Part shown: one piece after another, positions 1 to 5,779 of the stretch
Position numbering within the stretch: the stretch's first letter is position 1
Layout: each line of letters opens with the position of its first letter
Origin: Rhodococcus oryzae
GTDB lineage: Bacteria; Actinomycetota; Actinomycetes; Mycobacteriales; Mycobacteriaceae
NCBI RefSeq assembly: GCF_005049235.1
Contig: NZ_SUMD01000004.1
Location: 434,001-498,000, forward strand
Direction: 5' to 3'
Length of the DNA: 64,000 nt
Notes under the pieces: generated by a model
What the model saw: the letters and a program-made list of their open reading frames with translations, nothing else
Databases searched by the model: none
Told to the model about the DNA's origin: nothing
Program-made: the position numbers and the translations under genes

Positions 1-41
1 GGGCCAGGACCTGCGTCCGCCCGGGTGGTCACAGGGGCCGA

Positions 42-77
42 GGGATCGGCGGTTCAAAACCCCGAGCCGCCGATCCC
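42..77. terminator. inverted repeat downstream of the STAS gene
   Basis: Perfect 11-bp arms (GGGATCGGCGG at 42-52 and its complement at 67-77) flank a 14-nt loop, 45 bp past the stop of the minus-strand STAS gene. There is no clear T-run, so termination is inferred from position and stem strength. Bases 1-121 otherwise show no convincing gene. Confidence 0.4.
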
Positions 78-121
78 GCCCGTTCGACGGCCTGCTCTTC
101 GCCCCCACGTCGGGGATCCCT

Positions 122-559
122 TCAGCCGGCCGCCTGCCAACCCCCGAGCGGGGCGGGAACCATCGAAAGCGATCGACCATCGCGGAGCTGCGCGAGCGCA
201 TCTTCGACCGAGACAAAGCACCGGAATCGGTTGTCCAGGTCGGCAACCCGGAGGGTGTGGTCGACCGCGCGCGAGCCGGTGACCAACGAGAATCCCACCC
301 CGTCAGCGCCTGCTCGCCATTGGGCCTCGGCGAGCACCTCCGCGCCCCTGATGCTGAGGAACGTGACCTGGGACAGGTCCACCACGAGACCGCGAGCGGC
401 CTCGTCGATCCCGGCATTGATCTTCTCTCGTACGGTCCGCAGACTTGCGGCATCGATATCGCCACTGATCGGGACCACGACCGTCGACGATTCACTCGGC
501 GGGGTTCCCGCCGGTCGCGACACTCGATCCGTTCCATTGACTTGGTGACGCTTGAGCAC
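122..559 (-). CDS. STAS-domain anti-sigma factor antagonist-like protein
   Basis: 145-aa single STAS domain (about residues 25-130), the family of SpoIIAA/RsbV antagonists that bind anti-sigma kinases and release the sigma factor. The conserved 'DLSxVTFLxxxG' strand-helix element is visible (residues 60-72). Where the family usually has Asp-Ser-Ser before the Gly, this protein has Ser-Ile-Arg, so the usual phosphorylatable serine seems to be missing. GTG start at 559 chosen for its strong upstream AGGAGGG. It is divergent from the anti-sigma/sigma pair starting at 821, which suggests it regulates that pair, perhaps without a phosphorylation switch. Family assignment is firm; partner and mechanism are inference. 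Confidence 0.85.
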   Translation of the reverse strand: MLKRHQVNGTDRVSRPAGTPPSESSTVVVPISGDIDAASLRTVREKINAGIDEAARGLVVDLSQVTFLSIRGAEVLAEAQWRAGADGVGFSLVTGSRAVDHTLRVADLDNRFRCFVSVEDALAQLRDGRSLSMVPAPLGGWQAAG

Positions 560-623
560 GACACCCTCCTCATCACGCAGTTGACGTGCGGAGTGAAGCG
601 GCGGTGTCGCGATCGATCACCAG

Positions 624-651
624 GAATTCGAAAAGATGAATTCGAAAAGAT
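624..651. repeat. perfect tandem 14-bp repeat in divergent promoter region
   Basis: GAATTCGAAAAGAT occurs twice head to tail (624-637 and 638-651) with no mismatch, between the divergent STAS and anti-sigma genes. It is much more AT-rich than its surroundings. It could be a two-site operator or a simple duplication. The rest of the 560-820 intergenic region holds the promoter listed next. Confidence 0.8.
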
Positions 652-746
652 CTCGGGAGCTGCGACGATTGCTCGACCTACCGCCGGCTGTTGGCTCAAC
701 CTGTCTCCTTCTTACCAGATCGATCTGAGAGAGGCCACACCTTTTC

Positions 747-771
747 GTTTCGGTGACGAGGAAGGTGGGTA
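747..771 (+). promoter_or_regulatory. SigF/SigB-type promoter of the anti-sigma/sigma operon
   Basis: GTTT at 747-750 and GGGTA at 767-771, separated by 16 nt, match the alternative-sigma (SigF/SigB) consensus GTTT-N15-17-GGGTA known from actinobacteria. It lies 50 nt before the anti-sigma start, so the sigma operon is probably autoregulated. The same spacing recurs at three other places in the first 4 kb. Confidence 0.65.
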
Positions 772-820
772 GTCTGCGATCAGCGAATCGCAACATCCCA
801 CACTGGGGGAACGAGGCCGT

Positions 821-1261
821 ATGTCACGGGCGCACGCCGAGGAGTTCGGAGAGCAGATCGGACCGGAAGTAGAACTCCGGTTGCCGGCCCACGCCGACCA
901 ACTCTTCCTCGTCCGTGCGATGGTCACGGCCATCGCGACACAGAATGACTTCGATCTCGACACCATTGCGGATCTGAGACTCGCCGTCGACGAGGCCGCC
1001 ACCAGACTGGTCCGGGCCGCCCGGCCGGACTCGACACTCTTGTGTCGGTTTCACGTTCACGGCCGAGAGTTCGGATTCTCGGGATCAACGTCGTCCGGCG
1101 CCGACGAGACGGGCGGCGGACTGGATCACGGCTTCGGATGGCACGTGCTGCGAACCCTCACCGACGAGGTGGCCGCACATCAGGCGCCCGACCCCGACCA
1201 TGAGTCCCAGGTGATCCTCACGATCGACTTCACTCGCCGGGCTGAGGGCACGACCGGGTGA
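821..1261 (+). CDS. anti-sigma factor, RsbW/UsfX-like histidine-kinase-fold ATPase
   Basis: 146-aa protein with a HATPase_c_2-type fold. The N-box region is visible as 'DLRLAVDEAATRLV' (about residues 51-64) and a degenerate Gly-rich segment near 'DHGFGWHVL' (about 103-111). Such proteins hold SigF/SigB-type factors inactive and bind or phosphorylate STAS antagonists. ATG at 821 follows the SigF-type promoter. The stop overlaps the sigma factor start (GTGA, 4 bp), so the two are translationally coupled, the standard arrangement for an anti-sigma factor and its target. The ATP-lid glycines look weak, so kinase activity is uncertain. Confidence 0.85.
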   Translation: MSRAHAEEFGEQIGPEVELRLPAHADQLFLVRAMVTAIATQNDFDLDTIADLRLAVDEAATRLVRAARPDSTLLCRFHVHGREFGFSGSTSSGADETGGGLDHGFGWHVLRTLTDEVAAHQAPDPDHESQVILTIDFTRRAEGTTG

Positions 1262-2040
1262 GCCGACACTCGGGCCCCGGTTCGGATGAGTATGCGAACG
1301 TCAACATCCAGTTCGCAGCGCTCACCGCGATGGCGCCCGACGACCCCGCACGTGCGGCCGCACGCGAAAACATCGTGGAAGTGTGCCTGCCGTTGGCAGA
1401 ACACATCGCCCGCCGGTTCACGGGCCGCGGCGAACCACACGAGGATCTCGTCCAGGTCGCCCGGTTGGGTTTGGTGAACGCCGTCAACAGGTACGACCTC
1501 GAACGGGGCACCGAGTTCGTCGCGTTCGCGGTTCCGACGATCATGGGAGAGGTGCGTCGCCACTTCCGCGACGCGGGCTGGGCCCTGCGTGTTCCGCGCC
1601 GCACCAAGGAACTCCATGTCGCCATCGGAAAGGTGACGGGGGCTCTCAGCCAACAACTCGGCCGGTCCCCCACACCTTCCGAGATCGCGTCAGAGCTCGG
1701 CGTGAGTCGCAGCGATGTCAACGAGGCCCTGTTGGCAGGCAATGCCTACCAGACGACGTCAGTGGACGCCCCCGGTACGGATCGCCCTGGCGCGCCGCCC
1801 CTCGCGGAGACCGTGGGGGATCTCGACTCCTCTTTCGACATGATCGACAATCGCGAGGCTCTCCGCCCAGTGGTCGCCGCGCTGCCGGAGCGTGAACGCA
1901 CGATTCTGATGCTGCGCTTCTTCGGCAACCTCACCCAGACGCAGATCGCGGAGCAGGTCGGGGTCTCGCAGATGCACGTGTCGCGGATATTGGCGCGAAC
2001 CCTCGCGTCGCTCCGCGCGGCGATGGACGAGTCGGGCTGA
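1258..2040 (+). CDS. sigF: RNA polymerase sigma factor, SigF/SigB type
   Basis: 260-aa group 3 sigma-70 factor. Region 2 is visible around residues 60-110 ('HEDLVQVARLGLVNAV', then 'GTEFVAFAVPTIMGEVRRHFRD'), region 3 around 118-160 ('VPRRTKEL', 'LGRSPTPSEIASELGV') and region 4 with its helix-turn-helix at 205-253 ('LPERERTILMLRFFGNLTQ'). GTG start overlaps the anti-sigma stop. It probably directs transcription of the stress genes around it, as four GTTT-N16-GGGTA promoters lie within 4 kb. The symbol follows the mycobacterial homologue; several paralogues are common in Nocardiaceae, so orthology to sigF itself is not proven. Confidence 0.9.
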   Translation: MSRHSGPGSDEYANVNIQFAALTAMAPDDPARAAARENIVEVCLPLAEHIARRFTGRGEPHEDLVQVARLGLVNAVNRYDLERGTEFVAFAVPTIMGEVRRHFRDAGWALRVPRRTKELHVAIGKVTGALSQQLGRSPTPSEIASELGVSRSDVNEALLAGNAYQTTSVDAPGTDRPGAPPLAETVGDLDSSFDMIDNREALRPVVAALPERERTILMLRFFGNLTQTQIAEQVGVSQMHVSRILARTLASLRAAMDESG

Positions 2041-2048
2041 ACCGCCGC

Positions 2049-2073
2049 GTTTCGGACCGCAGAGGGCTGGGTA
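2049..2073 (+). promoter_or_regulatory. SigF-type promoter upstream of the Rho-N/CsbD genes
   Basis: GTTT at 2049-2052, 16-nt spacer, GGGTA at 2069-2073, beginning 9 nt after the sigF stop and 78 nt before the next start codon. The geometry is identical to the promoter at 747-771. Confidence 0.65.
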
Positions 2074-2150
2074 CTAGTGGGAATCAAGGGCCGGGCACCT
2101 CAACTGCTCGCCACCCCGGCCAGCACGACGGTACGAGGAAGGAGAAGCCG

Positions 2151-2417
2151 ATGCCGCGAAAGGGATCTGACCCTCACCTCAAGGACCAGGATCTGTACGA
2201 GAGACTCCGCGAGGAGGGCGACTCGAAGGAGAAGGCGGCACGAATCTCGAATGCCGCCGCCGAGGGTCGTTCGTCGGTGGGGAGATCGGGAGGCGAGGCC
2301 GAGTCCTATGAAGAGCGCACGGTGCCCGACCTGAAAGAGCGGGCGAAGGAGCTCGGACTCAGCGGCTATTCGAAGTTGAACAAGAAGGAACTCATCAACT
2401 CTCTGCGCAATCACTGA
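2151..2417 (+). CDS. small stress protein with DUF7218-like N-terminus and Rho-N domain
   Basis: 88-aa hydrophilic, charged protein. Residues 1-50 ('KGSDPHLKDQDLYERLREEG', then 'SKEKAARISNAAA') resemble the DUF7218 family. The C-terminus (about 54-88, 'ERTVPDLKERAKELGLSGYS...') is a Rho N-terminal/SAP-like helical domain that in other proteins binds nucleic acid. ATG follows a good GGAAGGAGA ribosome site. It lies directly behind a SigF-type promoter and 24 nt before csbD, so the two are probably one stress-induced unit. The precise role is unknown. Confidence 0.85.
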   Translation: MPRKGSDPHLKDQDLYERLREEGDSKEKAARISNAAAEGRSSVGRSGGEAESYEERTVPDLKERAKELGLSGYSKLNKKELINSLRNH

Positions 2418-2441
2418 GCAAAGACCACAAGGAGGCATCCC

Positions 2442-2615
2442 ATGGGAGCGACCGACAAGGCGAAGAACAAGGCCGAAGAACTCGCAGGCAAGGCAAAGGA
2501 AAAGGTCGGCCAGGCGACCGGCGATCGTGAAACCGAGGCGCGCGGTCAGAAGGACCAGGCCAAGGGCAATATCAAGCAGGCCGGCGAAAAGATCAAGGAC
2601 GCCTTCAAGGACTGA
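2442..2615 (+). CDS. CsbD-family stress protein
   Basis: 57-aa highly charged protein. It starts 'MGATDKAKNKAEELAGKAKE' and continues with 'GDRETEARGQKDQAKGNIKQ' (about residues 27-46) and a Lys-rich amphipathic tail, which is diagnostic of the CsbD family. CsbD was found as a SigB-regulated gene in Bacillus; its molecular function is unknown. AAGGAGGC lies 7 nt before the ATG. It is downstream of the Rho-N gene, behind the SigF-type promoter at 2049. Confidence 0.9.
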   Translation: MGATDKAKNKAEELAGKAKEKVGQATGDRETEARGQKDQAKGNIKQAGEKIKDAFKD

Positions 2616-2624
2616 TCGGCCCAA

Positions 2625-2684
2625 GTCGACGCCTCCCGGATTGCGTCGTCTGCTGTGCAGACGTGCAACCTGGGAGGCGTCGAC
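2625..2684. terminator. large inverted repeat after csbD
   Basis: Perfect 13-bp outer arms (GTCGACGCCTCCC at 2625-2637, complement at 2672-2684) enclose further nested pairs (TTGC/GCAA and CGTCTG/CAGACG), giving one long hairpin. It starts 10 nt after the csbD stop and ends 5 nt before the next SigF-type promoter. A factor-independent terminator is likely, although no T-run follows. Confidence 0.55.
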
Positions 2685-2688
2685 GTAG

Positions 2689-2713
2689 GTTTCGTGGCTC
2701 TCGCGCCGGGGTA
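2689..2713 (+). promoter_or_regulatory. SigF-type promoter of the 66-aa membrane protein
   Basis: GTTT at 2689-2692, 16-nt spacer, GGGTA at 2709-2713, then 42 nt to the ATG at 2756. Third copy of the same promoter architecture. Confidence 0.6.
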
Positions 2714-2755
2714 TTGCTCGGAGAAGGCGCAACCGCGCGAAGTCGGAGGTGTGTG

Positions 2756-2956
2756 ATGCGTTTGATCACTCTCGTCGTGTTGATCTGGCTCGTGGTCGGG
2801 GCCATCGCGGCAGGCCAGCGCGGCTACTACACCAATACCCCGGAGAACTGCGCCGGCGTCGGCACCATCGCGGTCACGGTACTGGCCGGACCGCTGAACT
2901 ATGCTGGGGTCAATCCGAAGGTCACCGATTGCACTGTGCCGCAGCCAAGTCCGTAG
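2756..2956 (+). CDS. small membrane/secreted protein of unknown function
   Basis: 66 aa. Residues 2-20 form one hydrophobic helix ('RLITLVVLIWLVVGAIAAG'), either a membrane anchor or an uncleaved signal. The rest is an extracytoplasmic tail with two cysteines (in 'PENCAGVG' and 'KVTDCTV') that could form a disulfide. CGGAGGT lies 5 nt before the ATG. The SigF-type promoter 42 nt upstream makes it a probable stress-regulon member. Family not recognised. Confidence 0.7.
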   Translation: MRLITLVVLIWLVVGAIAAGQRGYYTNTPENCAGVGTIAVTVLAGPLNYAGVNPKVTDCTVPQPSP

Positions 2957-3139
2957 GCAGCGTCGGTCTACCATTCATCCCTCCCGCGCTCGGCAGCGCC
3001 GACCGCGGTGATCCCTTGGCCCACAACACATCCCGAAAAATCGCACGGTGGAAGCAATTCGGGAACGGGTCGAAGGCGAGGCCGACAAGCGGCGCTACCG
3101 TCACGGCAGGGGCGAATATCGCGACTAGGCGGTGTCCTG

Positions 3140-3465
3140 CAAGTTGACCTGTGGGCCGCCGATCAGCGGTTGACCTGCGACGACAATCTGGCCGACAATC
3201 TGGCCTTCGTCAAGCAGTTCCGCCGCTCTATGGAGAAACAGCTGCCTCGGTGCGCTCCGGCGGTGTTCTGCCAGTGCTGGCGTGAGGCTCATTTACTCGA
3301 TCACCCCGAGCACGCGGGAAAGGTCTTCGAGGTCAAGATCCAGGCCGCGGAACTACTCGAGCCGGTTGGATCGATATCAACGACCACGTGAACGCCCAGT
3401 ACTGCGGGATGGTGGTCTATCGAGCACATGCCGCGTTCACCGACGCGGTGAACACCCCTCGGTAG
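3140..3465 (+). pseudogene. possible frameshifted gene remnant
   Basis: A protein-like reading frame ('CDDNLADNLAFVKQFRRSME', from about 3176) runs to about 3360 and then breaks. A second frame ('WIDINDHVNAQYCGMVVYRA') continues to a TAG at 3463-3465, just before the convergent DUF6131 gene. Composition looks coding in both parts, which suggests one gene broken by an indel near 3360. No start codon with a ribosome site was found and no family recognised. The rest of 2957-3467 shows nothing firm. Confidence 0.3.
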
Positions 3466-3467
3466 CG

Positions 3468-3623
3468 TCAATACCAATACTTCCGACCGCCGACGGCGCG
3501 GCCGGTCGCACCGAGCACGGCCAAAATCAGTCCGATGACCAGGAGGACGATTCCGATCGTCCACAAGATCGAGATATCGGTCAGGAATCCGATGAGAAGC
3601 AAGATCAATCCGAGCACGATCAT
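3468..3623 (-). CDS. DUF6131 family small membrane protein
   Basis: 51 aa with two closely spaced hydrophobic helices ('MIVLGLILLLIGFL' and 'WTIGIVLLVIGLILAVLG'), then a basic Gly/Arg tail ending 'GGRKYWY'. This pattern (two hydrophobic helices, 'GATGRAVGGR', aromatic end) is that of the DUF6131 family common in mycobacteria and relatives. Function is unknown. It is transcribed from the minus-strand SigF-type promoter at 3673-3697, 50 nt upstream, and so belongs to the stress block. Confidence 0.8.
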   Translation of the reverse strand: MIVLGLILLLIGFLTDISILWTIGIVLLVIGLILAVLGATGRAVGGRKYWY

Positions 3624-3672
3624 GGCGTGAACCCCGCTTCAAAGTAGTGGTTGAGAAGTCACGAAGACGACA

Positions 3673-3697
3673 TACCCACTGTCGCCCACTCCGAAAC
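3673..3697 (-). promoter_or_regulatory. SigF-type promoter of the DUF6131 gene
   Basis: Read on the minus strand: GTTT (3697-3694), 16-nt spacer, GGGTA (3677-3673). Fourth element with exactly the same spacing, here in the opposite orientation and 50 nt before the DUF6131 start codon. Confidence 0.65.
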
Positions 3698-3725
3698 GGC
3701 CCCGATGTCGCCGCCCGTCGGCCGA

Positions 3726-3899
3726 TCAGATGCGTGCCGCCCGATCCAGTTTGCGCAGCCCGGAACCCCGGCGCCGCCCATCCGGCCTGGCCGACACGAA
3801 CATCGCATCGAGTCGGGACTTGATCTCCGCAGTGGTCATGGAGCCGCCGGCTCCGCCTGTCCCGGACGCGGTCGACGCCGGTGTGTTCATCGCGTTCAT
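3726..3899 (-). CDS. small hypothetical protein
   Basis: 57 aa: a flexible Ala/Ser/Thr/Gly-rich N-terminus (residues 1-20), then a charged helix ('MTTAEIKSRLDAMFVSARPD') and a basic end ('GRRRGSGLRKLDRAARI'). Two possible ATG starts, 3899 and 3890. It ends just before the DUF6131 promoter on the same strand. No family recognised; coding nature is inferred from codon composition and helix-like sequence. Confidence 0.45.
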   Translation of the reverse strand: MNAMNTPASTASGTGGAGGSMTTAEIKSRLDAMFVSARPDGRRRGSGLRKLDRAARI

Positions 3900-3986
3900 G
3901 CCGAGCTCTCTGTGATCGTTTCGGATGAATCCGATCTCCGGATTCGCTACTCCTCAATGCTGGGCCGCGCGGCACCGACGCCGCCA

Positions 3987-4058
3987 TCACCCCAGGGCGA
4001 GGAATTGCCCACCCTGGGGTGACAACCACGTCACGGGGGCACCTGACGCCGTGACGTG
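3987..4058. repeat. two adjacent perfect inverted repeats
   Basis: First hairpin: TCACCCCAGGG (3987-3997) and complement (4012-4022), 14-nt loop. Second: CACGTCACGG (4027-4036) and complement (4049-4058), 12-nt loop. They lie between the 57-aa gene and the iron-regulated promoter at 4084, each with perfect 10-11-bp arms. They could be a bidirectional boundary or binding sites; no T-run is present. Confidence 0.65.
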
Positions 4059-4083
4059 AGGTCCTCTGACCGGGACAGACAGC

Positions 4084-4112
4084 TTGACAATAAGGTAAGG
4101 CGTACCTAATAC
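4084..4112 (+). promoter_or_regulatory. strong housekeeping-type promoter overlapped by an IdeR/DtxR iron box
   Basis: TTGACA (4084-4089), 17-nt spacer, TAATAC (4107-4112): a near-consensus sigma-70 promoter, rare in such GC-rich DNA. Bases 4091-4109 match the DtxR/IdeR consensus TTAGGTTAGGCTAACCTAA at 15 of 19 positions and fill the spacer, the classic position for iron-dependent repression. Confidence 0.7.
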
Positions 4113-4154
4113 TCGCCGGCGGGCACAGTGCCCGACACGTGAGGAGTCAGCGTC

Positions 4155-4430
4155 ATGATCGACGGTCTCATCGAAGAGGCATACGCGCGCGGCGCGGTCC
4201 GCGCGGTGACGCCGACCCCAGCGGGCGACGACGAGTACCTGCTCGACCGCGCGGGCGACCCCGCGCGCCGGGGGCCGGCGGTCGCGGTGCGGGTCCGGGC
4301 GGACGGGAGATTCGCCCTTGCGACAGACAATGGCGGAGCGCTGACCATCGGACAGGTCGCGACGCTGTGCGGGCTGACCGGCCGCCCGGCAAACCGGACT
4401 CAGCCGTTCCCGTCCAGGCAGGCCCGGTAG
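4155..4430 (+). CDS. small protein under iron-box control, unknown function
   Basis: 91 aa, soluble, with no membrane segment. The N-terminus ('MIDGLIEEAYARGAVRAVTP') is helical. A central Ala/Val/Arg-rich strand region follows ('GPAVAVRVRADGRFALATDN'), then a helix-turn-like end ('LTIGQVATLCGLTGRP'). GAGGAG lies 8 nt before the ATG, and the iron-boxed promoter is 43 nt upstream, so expression in iron starvation is likely. Its 3' end overlaps the convergent secreted-protein gene by 31 bp. No family recognised. Coding status is well supported by promoter, ribosome site and codon use. Confidence 0.65.
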   Translation: MIDGLIEEAYARGAVRAVTPTPAGDDEYLLDRAGDPARRGPAVAVRVRADGRFALATDNGGALTIGQVATLCGLTGRPANRTQPFPSRQAR

Positions 4431-5701
4431 CCGCCCGCCTCGAAGTCGGCCCGCGCGCAGTAGCTCGCCCGCGGGTAGTACTCCCCCATGGTCGTCGCGG
4501 GATCGGAGTTCGCCGCCTGGGACGCCTGCACCGACTGGGGGTAGAAGGCCGGACTGGGCAGCATGTGCCGCAGGAACAGCACCTTCTTCGGAACCGCGGT
4601 GGATCCCCAGGGCAGAACCGTCACCGTGGGGTCTGAGGCGGCGGCCGCGGGCACGTCCTCCGGCGCCGCCACCACGTACGTGTAGTAGCCGCGCGCATCG
4701 AGGTTGGTCTGGAAGTCGGCCGCGCAGGCGACCACGGGATACGGCGACACCTGGTCGTTCTGGCACATCGACCAGTACCGCACCTGCTGCCCCGGCTCGG
4801 TCACGGGCACGCCCGCCCTGGTGTCCGGGAAGGTCGGCGCCCGTCCCCGCACGACCACGATCCGGCCCGGCTGATAGGTCAGTCCGGCGCCGATGTACTT
4901 GTTGTCGCCGTTGGGGAACAGCCCGGAGGTGCTGGCCGGGTTCACGAACGTCGCCTCTGGCACGTTCCCGGGGAACGCGCCCGAGGCCGCGCCCGCGATC
5001 AGTCGGTCGAAGGTCGCCTCCATCGCCTGCCCCATCGGTCCGTCGGTCGCGTCCGCCGGATCGAATGGCGTCGGGCAGGTCGAGATCGGGATCGTGGTTT
5101 CGCCGCTGTTCAGCACCAGGGCGATCGCGGGCAGCGGCACCCCTCCCGGCGGCGAGGCGGCGTCGTCGGGGACGTACACCCGGATGATCAGGAAGCCCAT
5201 TGGCACGGCCTGGCTCGCGGCCCCGGTGGGCAGCGCGCGGATCTGGTTCAGCGCGTGGTCCGCCTCGCCGGGCACCACGGTGGCGTGCCACCTCGGCGCC
5301 GACTCCGGCGACCCGGTCGACGAGGGATCCGCGAACGGGTTCCCACTGCCCTGATCCGGGACGATCTGGTCGTCGCGCAGGGTGTCGACCGTGTTCAGGT
5401 CGGTGCCGTAGGTGTTGAGCGAGAAGTACCGCGCGGCGGGATAGTCCCCGCTCAGCTCGATCCGGTCGTCGCCACCCAGCGCGTACGGCAGTACCCAGTA
5501 GGTCGCGTTGGCGTCCGGGAACGCGACATTGAGGACGGTCTCGTTCGACATGAATCGCCACGCGCACGCCGGCGACTCCGGTCCGGCAGGCGTGGCTGGG
5601 GCGGCCAGCGCGGGCGCCCCGAATGCCGCGGCCAGCACCGTGCAGACCAGCACGAGCAGGACCCGCACCGCGATCGTCGAGTGGCGCGCCGAATCGGGCA
5701 T
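4400..5701 (-). CDS. conserved secreted protein of unknown function
   Basis: 433 aa with a clear Sec signal peptide (residues 1-34: Arg, then 'VLLVLVCTVLAAAFGAPALA'), so exported. The mature part has 'GDYPAARYFSLNTYG' (about 84-98) and several cysteines (in 'ACAWRFM', 'ISTCPTP', 'SMCQND', 'VACAADF', 'SYCARADF', 'RACLDG') that suggest disulfides. The sequence resembles large secreted proteins annotated only as hypothetical in Nocardia and Rhodococcus. It lies 78 nt downstream of the GNAT-AAA+ gene on the same strand. No catalytic motif recognised. Confidence 0.75.
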   Translation of the reverse strand: MPDSARHSTIAVRVLLVLVCTVLAAAFGAPALAAPATPAGPESPACAWRFMSNETVLNVAFPDANATYWVLPYALGGDDRIELSGDYPAARYFSLNTYGTDLNTVDTLRDDQIVPDQGSGNPFADPSSTGSPESAPRWHATVVPGEADHALNQIRALPTGAASQAVPMGFLIIRVYVPDDAASPPGGVPLPAIALVLNSGETTIPISTCPTPFDPADATDGPMGQAMEATFDRLIAGAASGAFPGNVPEATFVNPASTSGLFPNGDNKYIGAGLTYQPGRIVVVRGRAPTFPDTRAGVPVTEPGQQVRYWSMCQNDQVSPYPVVACAADFQTNLDARGYYTYVVAAPEDVPAAAASDPTVTVLPWGSTAVPKKVLFLRHMLPSPAFYPQSVQASQAANSDPATTMGEYYPRASYCARADFEAGGYRACLDGNG

Positions 5702-5779
5702 ACCGGCTCCGTTTCGTTCCGTTCGCTCACGCTACCGCCCGAGCCCCGACTCGGTCGGGTGTTCCCGCAGGTGAGAACG

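Noticed and set aside
25-282. Plus-strand frame at the left edge
   Set aside because: It overlaps the well-supported STAS gene on the other strand and has an Arg/Pro-rich, family-free translation.
3301-4029. Long minus-strand frame across the DUF6131 region
   Set aside because: Overlaps DUF6131 and the 57-aa gene in a different frame; translation is Arg-rich without any motif.
3987-5567. 526-codon minus-strand frame
   Set aside because: Shadow of the secreted 433-aa protein, which has a signal peptide and good codon use in the other frame.
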